Shown here piece by piece: positions 22,093 to 30,310 of a DNA stretch of 36,684 bases. The notes below the pieces were generated by a model. The model worked only from the letters and a program-made list of their open reading frames with translations, was not told the DNA's origin and made no database searches. The translations under genes and the position numbers were made by a program. This DNA is from a virus, in the IMG/VR virus record IMGVR_UViG_3300020423_000004, positions 1 through 36,684 of that record; one strand, written 5' to 3'. Numbering within the stretch: the stretch's first letter is position 1; each line of letters begins with the position of its first letter.

Positions 22093-23028
22093 ATGAGTAA
22101 TGGTATGCCATTTACACCCGATACAGAGCAAACGGCTATTGCCATTGCTTATCGAAATCGAGCGCTAGTTGCTGATCAGTTAGCGCCTTATTCACCCGTT
22201 AATTTGCGTACATACAAATGGACTGAATTTAAAAAAGGTGAAAAATTTACGCTGACCGATTCTAAAATTGGTCGTAAATCGAGCCCTAACCAAGTTGAAT
22301 TTGGTGTTGAACAAAAAACAGGCTCAGTTACTGACTATGGTCTGTCTGACATTATTCCAAATGATGATGTAACTAATGCACCAGCTAACTATAACCCGCG
22401 CACTCATGCGGCTGAAAGCTTAACAGATCTTGTACTTCTTCAGCGTGAAGTTCGTGTTGCTGAGCTGTATAACAAAGCGGCTAATTTTGGTTACAGTCAA
22501 TCATTAGCGGCTAACGGCTTTAAGTTTTTAGATGATCCTGAACTGGATATCTTACCGTTCTTCCTCGACATGCTTGATACACCACTTATGCGACCAAATG
22601 CGATGACCTTGTCACAAAAGGTTGCTACTAAGTTACGTACACACCCTAAATTGCTTAAAGCATTTAATGGTACGAGTGGCGACCAGGGCTTAGTGCCATG
22701 GAGTTACATTAAAGAAACACTCGAACTTGAGCATGTGACAGTTGGCCAAGCGCGCTTAAATACAGCCAAAAAAGGCCAAACAGTAAATCTTCAAAGTGCA
22801 TGGAAAGACAGCTTGTCGTTTACCTATCACGACCCGCTTGCGTCATTCCAAAATAACCGTATGACATTTGCATTGACTGCACGTTACGGCTCACGAACGT
22901 CAGGCAATCGTGATGTATCAGCTGGTTTAAATGGTGGCGTTGAAATCATGGTTGGTGAAGCAGTTCAAGAGCAAATTATTGCTAAAGACTGCGGCATCTT
23001 ACTAACGAATGTACTTAACCCGAATTAA
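22093..23028 (+). CDS. Major capsid protein
   Basis: A 311-residue coat protein, placed after protease and decoration genes and followed by a terminator, as expected for the most abundant head protein. It has the general look of HK97-fold coat proteins of B3/D3112-type phages: a flexible N-terminus, an extended-loop-like region (FTLTDSKIGRKSSPNQVEFGVEQKTGSVTDYGL, about 53-85), a long spine-like helix (ESLTDLVLLQREVRVAELYN) and a beta-rich C-terminus. AAGGA lies seven bases before the ATG. The sequence is not closely like Mu T. Confidence 0.82.
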   Translation: MSNGMPFTPDTEQTAIAIAYRNRALVADQLAPYSPVNLRTYKWTEFKKGEKFTLTDSKIGRKSSPNQVEFGVEQKTGSVTDYGLSDIIPNDDVTNAPANYNPRTHAAESLTDLVLLQREVRVAELYNKAANFGYSQSLAANGFKFLDDPELDILPFFLDMLDTPLMRPNAMTLSQKVATKLRTHPKLLKAFNGTSGDQGLVPWSYIKETLELEHVTVGQARLNTAKKGQTVNLQSAWKDSLSFTYHDPLASFQNNRMTFALTARYGSRTSGNRDVSAGLNGGVEIMVGEAVQEQIIAKDCGILLTNVLNPN

Positions 23029-23047
23029 TTAACGCATTGTTCCCTGT

Positions 23048-23089
23048 AAAAGGCTCTTAGTCTCCTTAGTTTCCTGAGAGCCTTTTTTT
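23048..23089 (+). terminator. Intrinsic terminator after the capsid gene
   Basis: AGGCTCT (23051-23057) and AGAGCCT (23077-23083) form a perfect 7-bp stem with a 19-base loop, followed by seven T's. It lies inside the late operon and probably lets only part of the transcription continue to the connector and tail genes. Confidence 0.8.
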
Positions 23090-23105
23090 ACTAACTGAGG
23101 CATGT

Positions 23106-23573
23106 ATGTTTACGACAACTCAAACAGTTATCGACAAAATTGGCATTAATGTGCTGTTGCAATTTGTGTCTGCAAAATTTGCAGAGCCAGGTGAATACCC
23201 AACCCGTGACGATGTAGAAACGGCGTTACTGGGTGAACCTGAAACAGAGTTGCAACAGCAGATTGCTGCTTGGTATAGCGAAGCACTAAAAGACGTTAAC
23301 GCCACTATTACGGGCTTTGTAGCTCGTTTTAAGTTAACACAAGACGATATCAACACGTCGGTGTTGCCAGGCATTGCGATTGACTTAATGCACTGTGAAT
23401 TGGCAACCAATATCGCCGACGAACACCTTAAAGAACTGAACAAAAAGGCCATGGCCCTATTAGACAAAGTTAGTAAAGGTGTGATCCAAATTAAGGAAGA
23501 TGCGCCTGCAGGCTCAAGAACTGGGATGCGAACAAAAGCTGCAGGCTCTCAATTTGACTGGGACAGGTACTAA
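23106..23573 (+). CDS. DUF1320 head-tail connector, Mu gp36-like
   Basis: A 155-residue helical protein of the DUF1320 family, which acts as a head-completion/adaptor protein below the portal. Family features include the N-terminal pattern TTTQTVIDKIGINVLLQF and the helical pair IAAWYSEALKDVNATITGFVARF and INTSVLPGIAIDLMHCELA. GAGG lies five bases before the ATG at 23106. It follows the intra-operon terminator and precedes G, as in Mu-like phages. Confidence 0.8.
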   Translation: MFTTTQTVIDKIGINVLLQFVSAKFAEPGEYPTRDDVETALLGEPETELQQQIAAWYSEALKDVNATITGFVARFKLTQDDINTSVLPGIAIDLMHCELATNIADEHLKELNKKAMALLDKVSKGVIQIKEDAPAGSRTGMRTKAAGSQFDWDRY

Positions 23574-23575
23574 CG

Positions 23576-23998
23576 ATGGCTGGGGTATTTATCGATTTAT
23601 CGGGTAATGCACTGCCCCGCCTGAGCCAAATTGCAACAACCAGTGAAAGAGCTACCGATGTATTGGACGATATCGGCGCATTTTTAGACATGGACGTCAC
23701 CACCCGCTTTTTACGTGAAATGACACCTGAAGGGCGTAAGTGGGAACAATCTCAGGCAGCAAAAGACCGTGGCGGTTTAACACTAACCGATACACGCAGC
23801 TTAGCTGGCTCTGTTACACACAACGTAAGCTACAACACGTTAGTACATGGCCTGGGTGAAAAGTATGCCGCCATACATCACTTTGGTGGTGAAACAGGAC
23901 GCAATAAAAGCGTGAAGCTGCCTGCTCGGCCAATACTTGGCATAGCAGCAATACATGAAGCAGAAATTAACGACATCGTTGAAGACTGGTTAATTTAA
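23576..23998 (+). CDS. G: Phage virion morphogenesis protein, Mu G-like
   Basis: A 140-residue member of the virion morphogenesis family (Mu gpG / P2 S-like tail completion). The conserved segment MTPEGRKWEQSQAAKDRGGLTLTDTRSLAGSVTH (about residues 50-83) and the later YAAIHHFGGETG and LPARPILGI are typical. In Mu, G follows F directly; here F is 22 kb away on the other strand and G has joined the connector genes. Its stop codon is in the first unit of TTTAAA array 5. Confidence 0.88.
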   Translation: MAGVFIDLSGNALPRLSQIATTSERATDVLDDIGAFLDMDVTTRFLREMTPEGRKWEQSQAAKDRGGLTLTDTRSLAGSVTHNVSYNTLVHGLGEKYAAIHHFGGETGRNKSVKLPARPILGIAAIHEAEINDIVEDWLI

Positions 23999-24043
23999 AG
24001 TGAGTTTAAAGAGGGTTTAAATGTCATTTAACTTTGATTTAAA
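23994..24043. repeat. Phased TTTAAA array 5 (five units, 11-bp period)
   Basis: TTTAAA at 23994, 24005 and 24016, TTTAAC at 24027 and TTTAAA at 24038, all exactly 11 bases apart. It covers the G stop codon and the start codon (24021) of the next gene; the GAGGG ribosome site sits between units. This is the most regular array. Confidence 0.85.
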
Positions 24044-24464
24044 CAAGGTCGAAACCGTCCTTAAACAATCTGCAATTAGAGCAACGCTTGGGTTTTCAAG
24101 TGACTTTAACGAAGTGAGAAAACGTGCGGTACATAGTTCGCACCTATTTGTTTTGCCCCTTGCTGAAGATAACCAGAACACAAACCAAGTACCAGGGCTT
24201 GATGAATACCAGGTACATGAAACATTTGCTGTGATGATTGTTATTCCTTGCCTAACGGGCAACGCAACCAGTAATGCCGAAATTAAAGAGTTAAGAGGCC
24301 AAGTGAAAGAAGCCTTAGCCGGTTGCCAGTTTGAAGGATGGGACCCGATTAAGCTAGATAAAGGCCGCACTGTTGAGCTTAACAAAGAAACAAACAACTT
24401 AATTTATCAGTGCCAGTTCAGTGTAACTGGTATTCATACCGTAACTGTGAAGGTGATGCCATGA
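24021..24464 (+). CDS. Putative tail terminator / connector protein (DUF1834-like)
   Basis: A 147-residue protein in the position of Mu gp37 / the tail terminator of siphophages. The alternation of a helical N-terminus and beta strands (QVHETFAVMIVIPCL, LRGQVKEALAGCQFEGWDPIKLDKG, LIYQCQFSVTGIHTVTV) fits the terminator fold, and the WDPI...G motif recalls the family. GAGGG lies five bases before the ATG, inside array 5. Assignment is by pattern and gene order. Confidence 0.6.
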   Translation: MSFNFDLNKVETVLKQSAIRATLGFSSDFNEVRKRAVHSSHLFVLPLAEDNQNTNQVPGLDEYQVHETFAVMIVIPCLTGNATSNAEIKELRGQVKEALAGCQFEGWDPIKLDKGRTVELNKETNNLIYQCQFSVTGIHTVTVKVMP

Positions 24465-24664
24465 GCAAACAAACCGAATCGCAATCGACAAAACCAGCAC
24501 CAGAAAGAGGCGTTGTTATTACAGAGCCTAAAGTGTCTCGTGCTATGGCCATTGCGACCAATGTAAACAAGGTACTTTCGAGTAACAAGGCATCTCGTAC
24601 AGAGCTTGCTGGCGCATTTAACTTGAAAGATGGCGAGTTAATTAAAGTGGAGAGTAAATCATGA
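24461..24664 (+). CDS. Small hypothetical tail-region protein (67 aa)
   Basis: A 67-residue protein starting at the ATG at 24461, which overlaps the preceding stop (ATGA); it ends in the same way on the tail tube gene. It begins with a polar unstructured stretch and closes with a helical, basic region (AMAIATNVNKVLSSNKASRTELAGAF). No function is recognised. Coupled translation with terminator and tube genes makes it very likely real. Confidence 0.65.
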   Translation: MSKQTESQSTKPAPERGVVITEPKVSRAMAIATNVNKVLSSNKASRTELAGAFNLKDGELIKVESKS

Positions 24665-25557
24665 GCTGGCGCTTTAAAGATAAATTAATTTTAGCAGATG
24701 CCCTGGGCACCACACTCACAGGCATGCATGCAATTTATGCAAGTGAAGTTGAACTTGCCATCGAGAACGAAAGTGAAAAAGACGAGCTAGAAACAAGCTA
24801 CAGCGGTGCAAGTCTTGAAACGTTTTACGGTGAGCACATTAGCCTTAACTTTAAAACGCCTCTTGCTATGAGCGGCACTGCAGGTAATGAGCCTGCCTTT
24901 GCGCCCCTATTACTTGCCTGTGGCATGGTGCAAGTTGCTGATGCGAGTAGCGTGACATTCACCAAAGGTGCTGCTGTTGCTGTTAAGTGCTTAGTTCGCT
25001 TTGGTAAGAACACGCATGAAATAAGCGAAATGAAAGGCAATGTGAGCTTACAGCTTGAAAAAGGTAAGCCAATGCTGAACTGGCAATTTAAAGGCTTATT
25101 TAGTGCCCCTATTGCAAGTGCTGCTGCACCTGCAGTGGATTGGGACCGCTGGGTTCGTCCTGAAGTACTTGGTGTAAGCAATAGCTCTGACTTTAAGTTA
25201 AATGATGTGAAGCGAACTCTACATAAGCTGACTGTGGACTTAGGTAATAATGTGATATTTGACCGTGCCATTAACCAAGAAGAAATTATGATCACTGGTC
25301 ATGAAAGCAGTGCCAACTTTACGCTTACAGCTGAAGAACTGGCCAGCTTCAACCCCTTCGATGATGTTGGCAAAGTGCAGATGTTCGAATTTACGCACGG
25401 TACCGCTGTGGGTAAAAAAGTCACCATTATTGGCCGTTATCAAATGCCCCACCCTAAATACACAAGCCTTGACTCTGAATTAACAGGCTATGAGTTTGAT
25501 GGAAAGCTGGTACCGAGTGGTGCGGGTTACGATGAATTAACCATCGTGTTTGAGTAA
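24661..25557 (+). CDS. Tail tube protein
   Basis: A 298-residue protein of the non-contractile tail tube type found in B3/D3112-like transposable siphophages. It is beta-rich, with paired domains of similar layout (LNFKTPLAMSGTAGNEPAFAPLLLACGM and, later, ANFTLTAEELASFNPFDDV). No sheath gene accompanies it, so the tail is of siphovirus type. It is translationally coupled to the gene before it (ATGA). It lies upstream of the chaperone and tape-measure genes, the usual order. Confidence 0.78.
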   Translation: MSWRFKDKLILADALGTTLTGMHAIYASEVELAIENESEKDELETSYSGASLETFYGEHISLNFKTPLAMSGTAGNEPAFAPLLLACGMVQVADASSVTFTKGAAVAVKCLVRFGKNTHEISEMKGNVSLQLEKGKPMLNWQFKGLFSAPIASAAAPAVDWDRWVRPEVLGVSNSSDFKLNDVKRTLHKLTVDLGNNVIFDRAINQEEIMITGHESSANFTLTAEELASFNPFDDVGKVQMFEFTHGTAVGKKVTIIGRYQMPHPKYTSLDSELTGYEFDGKLVPSGAGYDELTIVFE

Positions 25558-25561
25558 TACC

Positions 25562-25747
25562 ATGCGTTTTAAAGCCGTCAAAGTAAAAAGAATCGAAAAA
25601 ACAGGGAATGTTGAATTTTACACGGTCATTGCAAAGCCAAAGGGAAAAGCGCCAAGTTACTGCAAAGATAGCAGTGGCATTCTTAAATTTAGTAGTCATA
25701 AAGCCGCAAAGGATGAGGCTAAACGACTGACTAATGCATATAAGTGA
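25562..25747 (+). CDS. Small basic tail-region protein (61 aa)
   Basis: A 61-residue basic protein with a single beta-sheet-like domain (FKAVKVKRIEKTGNVEFYTVIAKPKG) and a helical end (SSHKAAKDEAKRLTNAY). I take the ATG at 25562, five bases after the tube stop; an in-frame TTG at 25550 would overlap the tube gene. Its stop overlaps the GTG start of the next gene (GTGA). No family is recognised. Confidence 0.6.
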   Translation: MRFKAVKVKRIEKTGNVEFYTVIAKPKGKAPSYCKDSSGILKFSSHKAAKDEAKRLTNAYK

Positions 25748-26082
25748 ACTTAAAAATGAAATTAAAGCTTTTAGAAGAATTGAAAAACACATCAGCTGAA
25801 GCGCCGTTAAATTTTACCTTTGCGGGGGTGCATTTCAAATTCACAGCGAAAATTAAAATTGTTGATGAACAAACACTCGAAGAACTTACTGGTAAACAAG
25901 GCGCGAATGATAAGGAAATTGTTCGTGACTTACTTATTGGCTGGGATGAGTTTGTAGATGAAGGTAAGCAAGTGCCCTTTGCAACCGACACCCTTGAAGA
26001 AATGCTTGCGTTTCCTGGTTTAACTGCACGGTTAAGTGTTGAGTGTATTAACGCGCAATACCGTGTACAGGAAAAAAACTAA
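25744..26082 (+). CDS. Tail assembly chaperone, G-type (zero-frame product)
   Basis: A 112-residue protein immediately before the tape-measure region, in the position of lambda G. It begins at GTG 25744, overlapping the previous stop, with an in-frame ATG at 25756 as alternative. Layout: a helical start, a beta segment (FTFAGVHFKFTAKIKIV), then helices (NDKEIVRDLLIGWDEFVD). The last codons are GAA AAA AAC TAA, which contain the slippery heptamer A_AAA_AAC, so a fraction of ribosomes should shift -1 and make a longer GT protein. Such chaperones bind the tape measure and recruit tube subunits. Confidence 0.75.
   Translation: MNLKMKLKLLEELKNTSAEAPLNFTFAGVHFKFTAKIKIVDEQTLEELTGKQGANDKEIVRDLLIGWDEFVDEGKQVPFATDTLEEMLAFPGLTARLSVECINAQYRVQEKN
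26073..26079 (+). other. Programmed -1 frameshift site (A_AAA_AAC)
   Basis: The heptamer A AAA AAC is in the correct zero frame and stands directly before the TAA stop of the G-type chaperone. The -1 frame is open from 26079 through 26102 and continues into the downstream frame ending at 26453. Siphophage tail chaperones are classically expressed in this way (lambda G/GT). Confidence 0.82.
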
Positions 26083-26453
26083 ACGATGTTGCTAGGTGGT
26101 TTGTGGGCGACCTAGCAACACAAAGCCAAACATTAGATGACGACGAAGCCCATTTTGGCGCACCTGTTAAAGCTGCGCCTAAAAACGACAAAGACGACAC
26201 ATTATTTGTATTGCCGGCTAACCACGTTGCAGTGATCGCTATAACCACCGCATCGAGTCAATGGCAGTTAGATAATAATGGGGTTGAGTTTGCCCTTGAT
26301 TATGCCAGGGCTGATATTGCATGGCGTTATGCAAACATAACACTGACCCCACCCGACTTTGACAAAGTACAAACACTTGAGCGCACCATAATTGGATTGA
26401 TAAGGCGACCTGATGAGCAACAACTTGAATTTGGCGTTACGCTTAAGTTATGA
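26079..26453 (+). CDS. Tail chaperone T extension, DUF1799-like (by -1 frameshift)
   Basis: Open in the -1 frame relative to the G-type gene. After the shift the fusion continues LNDVARWFVGDLATQ and runs 124 residues to 26453, making a GT protein of about 236 residues. The WFVGDL and later GVEFALDYARADIAWRYANI segments resemble the DUF1799 chaperone family. A GTG at 26103 could in principle start it independently, but no ribosome site is seen and the frameshift explains the open upstream frame. The 3' end overlaps the tape-measure gene by 41 bases. Confidence 0.7.
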   Translation, partial: LNDVARWFVGDLATQSQTLDDDEAHFGAPVKAAPKNDKDDTLFVLPANHVAVIAITTASSQWQLDNNGVEFALDYARADIAWRYANITLTPPDFDKVQTLERTIIGLIRRPDEQQLEFGVTLKL

Positions 26454-29379
26454 CGGCAAAGCTGTTACTGCAGGTGCTCGCCAGAACGTAAACGAACTAA
26501 ACCGAATTAACCAGGCTGTACAACGCCAAAGTGCAGCTAACCAACAATTAGGTGTAAGCCAAGCAGCTGTTATGCGCCAACAAGGCGCAATGACGCGCCA
26601 GCTCGGTTTAATGAATACGGCTTACGGCCAATTAGGTGCAACGCTCACTACCCTTGTGAGTATCGGTACCGCGACGATGTTTGTACGAGATACCGGTGCT
26701 GCACAACTTCTCGATACTCGATTGAAGGGCTTAACAAGCTCAGTACGTGAATATGAAAAGGTACAAGCCTATTTATTTGAAACGTCTGACAGACTGAATA
26801 CCAGTTACACCACCCTCGCCGATTCATACAGTAAAATATTAACCCTGCAAGATGCAGGTGTTGTTACCCAAGAGCAAGGCATTGCAATACTTGAAGGTAT
26901 GGCGAATGCAGCCGCTAAAACAGGTGCCAGTAATGTACAACTAGGCCAAAGCTTGTTTGGTATGACACAAGGCATGACTGCGGGTGTGTTACGTGCTGAA
27001 GAGCTAAATCAAGTCACTGAGCCAATGCCTGGCTTATTACAAAAACTCGATAAAGCAGCAGGTAAAGCTGGTGGCGGTTTTAGACAGATGGTGAACGATG
27101 GCCAAGTAACAAGCCAAATGTTCAAAAACTATTTGATCAAAGCGCTAGAAGATTATGCCGGTGCAGCTGAAGCGACCGAAGGTAAGATAAACGCAAGTTT
27201 TGCTGAAATGGGCAATGAATACCAGCGCTTGATCCGTAAATATGAAGAGCCAGTCAACTTTGCTGTTACCAGTGTTGTAAGCAGTATTACCGATACAATG
27301 GCATATTTACGCGAGAACGAAGAGGTTGTAGACGACTTGGTGTTTGCTACAGGTGCATTAGCAACGGTTTTAACTGGGCATTTAGTGTCTGGGCTTGCAG
27401 CTAGTGCAAATGGCTATTTAGCTAACATAGCAATAAAAGATAGAGCGTTAATTGCTGATGCCGCCTTAGCTAAACAAGCCAAGGTTAATGCTATTGCAGA
27501 GCGTGAGCGGGCTTTGTATGAGAATGCAGCAGCAAAACGCCAACTAGCAGCTGCATCAACAGCAGGTACACGAGCAGCTGCTATTACCCGTTTAGCAGCA
27601 ACGAACAATAGAGCAGCCGCCTCTGAAGCTAACCTAACTGCTGCTACAAATGCATATAATACAGCAGCTAGAAGAGCAACAGTGACAAGTCGTAATTTAT
27701 CTACAGTTATGGGCCTTTTGGGTGGGCCTGTTGGCTTAATTATGACCGCAGGTATTGCCCTCACCTATTTCGCTACCAAAAGTGATGACGCAACAGAATC
27801 TGTTAATGAACTAAAAGAAGCGACAAAAGATCTAAACCCTTATGCAAACCTCACGGGTAAACAAGCTGAAGGTTTGTTGCTACTTGCCCAAGGTAGAATA
27901 AAGAATGCAATACAATTAGCTGATGAAGCCAGACAGCGGTTTAACAATCCATTTTTAAAAGGCAAGTTCTCTGACGTTAAAGAAGCAGAGAAACGAGTTA
28001 CAGACCTTAAGAATGAAATAGTTGCACTGCAACAAGTTTTAGCTATTAAAGAAAAAGAAAAACCAAGAACAGCTTCAATAGAAACTTCTGCATTGCCAGA
28101 AAACATTAAGCGATTGCAAGAGAGCTTATTAAGTGAAGAGGCAAGATTAAAAGCAAGCTATGACAAGCGTCGACAAATGGTACTTACTGCGCGTGATAAT
28201 GATGTTTCTAATAAAGCTAAATATGATGCGATTCTCAAACAGTTAGATACGCAGTATAAAGAAGATGTAAAGGACATAACGACAAAACGTGAAGCCGAAA
28301 AAACACGTATAGAAAATGAAGCCTATCAAAACCGCAAGAATCAATTACAGAATCAGCTTGATGATCGCATAGCGCAAATTAAAGGCTTAGCAGGTCGAGA
28401 AGCGTTAGAGGTTTATAATCAGCATTTAGCTATACATCAAGCAAAAGAAAAGGCGCGCATCGATGCAGCAAGACGTGCAACAAAAGATATTGCAGCGAAT
28501 GATGATGTTGGTGAAATAAAATATGATGCAAATGCTCAAGTCCGTGAAATTGAGCGTAATAGTGAATTAAATAAACTCAAGGGTTATCACACTGAAGTTG
28601 AAAGGCTTGAACAAGAGCATGAAAATAGAATTGCAGAGATAAAATTTGGCGCAAATGTTCAAGGATATAGAACAGCAAAAGAACAAGAAGAAGCTGCTCA
28701 CGCTACCCGAATGTTTGATATTTTTGCCAATCAATATGCCCCACAATATAAAGCTGAGCTAACGGCCATTGCAGGTTTTGAAAAGCAAACTAGTGCAGAA
28801 AAAGCAAAAAATGTCGTTGGCATTGGCGCTGCTATGTTTAAAACACTAGGGCAACAAAGTAAAACTGCATTTAAAACGTATAAGGCGTTTGCTATAGCAC
28901 AGGCCATTATCAATACATATCAAGGCGCAACGGCAGCTTTCACTTCACTTGCATCAATCCCGATCGTTGGCCCAGTGTTAGGTGGTGTAGCAGCAGCTGC
29001 AGCAGTTATGAGTGGTTTACAGCAAGTTAGGCAAATTAAAGCACAGCAGCCAGCAGGTATTGCACACGGTGGTTTAGATTACGTACCTAATGAATCAACC
29101 TATGTATTACAACGTGGTGAGCGTGTATTAAGTCCTAAACAAAACATTGAAATTAGCCAAATGGCGCGCCGCTATAACGCAGGAACTGCTGCAGCTAATG
29201 ATTCAGTTAGTCGTGGTGTTACGTTAAATATAACAAACCAAATTAACGTAAAAGGCTCAGCAAATGAACAAAATGCTCAGCTTATTGGACAAGACATTGC
29301 GCGTGAAGTGGTGGGTGTTGTAGTAGCGAATATTCAAAGTAATGGTGCAATCATTCGCTCTATACGCGGAGCTGCTTAG
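26413..29379 (+). CDS. Tail tape measure protein
   Basis: A 988-residue tape measure that sets tail length and is ejected with DNA. The N-terminal domain (about 40-290) has the usual tape-measure pattern (LLDTRLKGLTSSVREYEKVQAYLFETSDRL, LTLQDAGVVTQEQGIAILEGMANAAAKTG). Hydrophobic membrane-like segments lie near residues 430-455 (LLGGPVGLIMTAGIALTYF) and near 855-880 (IPIVGPVLGGVAAAAAVMSGL). Between them is a long coiled coil. At about 1.5 angstrom per residue this predicts a tail near 150 nm. AAGG lies seven bases before the ATG, which is inside the DUF1799-like gene. Confidence 0.92.
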   Translation: MSNNLNLALRLSYDGKAVTAGARQNVNELNRINQAVQRQSAANQQLGVSQAAVMRQQGAMTRQLGLMNTAYGQLGATLTTLVSIGTATMFVRDTGAAQLLDTRLKGLTSSVREYEKVQAYLFETSDRLNTSYTTLADSYSKILTLQDAGVVTQEQGIAILEGMANAAAKTGASNVQLGQSLFGMTQGMTAGVLRAEELNQVTEPMPGLLQKLDKAAGKAGGGFRQMVNDGQVTSQMFKNYLIKALEDYAGAAEATEGKINASFAEMGNEYQRLIRKYEEPVNFAVTSVVSSITDTMAYLRENEEVVDDLVFATGALATVLTGHLVSGLAASANGYLANIAIKDRALIADAALAKQAKVNAIAERERALYENAAAKRQLAAASTAGTRAAAITRLAATNNRAAASEANLTAATNAYNTAARRATVTSRNLSTVMGLLGGPVGLIMTAGIALTYFATKSDDATESVNELKEATKDLNPYANLTGKQAEGLLLLAQGRIKNAIQLADEARQRFNNPFLKGKFSDVKEAEKRVTDLKNEIVALQQVLAIKEKEKPRTASIETSALPENIKRLQESLLSEEARLKASYDKRRQMVLTARDNDVSNKAKYDAILKQLDTQYKEDVKDITTKREAEKTRIENEAYQNRKNQLQNQLDDRIAQIKGLAGREALEVYNQHLAIHQAKEKARIDAARRATKDIAANDDVGEIKYDANAQVREIERNSELNKLKGYHTEVERLEQEHENRIAEIKFGANVQGYRTAKEQEEAAHATRMFDIFANQYAPQYKAELTAIAGFEKQTSAEKAKNVVGIGAAMFKTLGQQSKTAFKTYKAFAIAQAIINTYQGATAAFTSLASIPIVGPVLGGVAAAAAVMSGLQQVRQIKAQQPAGIAHGGLDYVPNESTYVLQRGERVLSPKQNIEISQMARRYNAGTAAANDSVSRGVTLNITNQINVKGSANEQNAQLIGQDIAREVVGVVVANIQSNGAIIRSIRGAA

Positions 29380-29433
29380 TTGTTAAGTAGTTGAGATTCG
29401 TGTAAAAAGGAATTTTTAAGCGAGGGAATGTGC

Positions 29434-30309
29434 ATGACTGAACAAGAGACAATCCAAAAGAGAGAAGCTGAGTTTATTAAGTTAATTATTAACATAGCAG
29501 TCTTTGTACTTTTAGTAGTTGGCGTTACTTTTGGCATTTTTTTTGATTTTACCCCCTCTAAAGAACTAAAAACATGGGTTGATACTGCAACTATTTTCAC
29601 AGGCGTTGCTACTCCTATTTTGTCCACGGTATCAGTTTTTCTACTGTATTTTGTTTGGAAAGATAATCGTAGAGAATTAGCAGAAACTAAAAAAGCGCTG
29701 AGCGAACAATCTGATACTCAAAACTTTAGTGTTATTAAAGATGCAGTTTTTGATGTTGCCGAAAAAGTAAAAGAGTCATTACAATCCAATGTTGGAATGG
29801 GTCAAATCGGAGAAGAGGTACTTTTGGTGTCTGAATCATCCCCAGCTTTCAAGATAGATTATCCTCCTAAACCTAACGGTGAGGAGGGCTTAACAATAAT
29901 GAAACTGGAGTTTTTTTTAGAATATTATTTCCGCTTTTCTCGCGAAAAACCAATTGAGTCGACAAGATACAATAACTCACTTAAAGGATTAATACTATCA
30001 GCCCCTACACTTCAATACATAGACAAAGTTAAGTCCATAGCTCTATTTATGAAAGCACTGAAAAGCGATGAATTCAAAGAAGTATTAGAAATTACGTTAT
30101 TTGCAAAGCTGACAATTTTTACATGGTTGATGTTTGTGGAAATAGCCTATCATCTTCTTAAGACAGCTAAAGAAGGCGAACAAGATATTGCTGAGCTTGT
30201 TTTTATAGAGATAGCTGGTTTAACATGTAGGCAGTTGAAAGCAGTTGCTTGGCTCAATGCTCTTTCAGATGAAGTACTTTTTGAGCTTCAAAAACGAAAA
30301 CTAATATAA
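29434..30309 (+). CDS. Membrane protein moron, possible abortive-infection type
   Basis: A 291-residue protein inserted between tape measure and tail-tip genes. I start it at the ATG at 29434, seven bases after GAGGG; the ATG at 29428 is too close to that site. Two membrane segments (about 17-37 and 50-72) are followed by a charged coiled coil and a cytosolic helical domain of about 190 residues. Two N-terminal TMs plus a soluble domain is the layout of putative phage abortive-infection (AbiC-like) proteins, but I see no diagnostic motif. It is more AT-rich than the tail genes, and a late promoter restarts transcription directly after it, both signs of an inserted moron. Confidence 0.6.
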   Translation: MTEQETIQKREAEFIKLIINIAVFVLLVVGVTFGIFFDFTPSKELKTWVDTATIFTGVATPILSTVSVFLLYFVWKDNRRELAETKKALSEQSDTQNFSVIKDAVFDVAEKVKESLQSNVGMGQIGEEVLLVSESSPAFKIDYPPKPNGEEGLTIMKLEFFLEYYFRFSREKPIESTRYNNSLKGLILSAPTLQYIDKVKSIALFMKALKSDEFKEVLEITLFAKLTIFTWLMFVEIAYHLLKTAKEGEQDIAELVFIEIAGLTCRQLKAVAWLNALSDEVLFELQKRKLI

Positions 30310-30310
30310 C

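Noticed and set aside
29400-29420. TGTAAAAAGGAATTTTTAAG before the moron gene as a fifth Mor-type site
   Set aside because: The half-site spacing differs from the other four and there is no -10 at the required distance; the ATG is only about 34 bases downstream.
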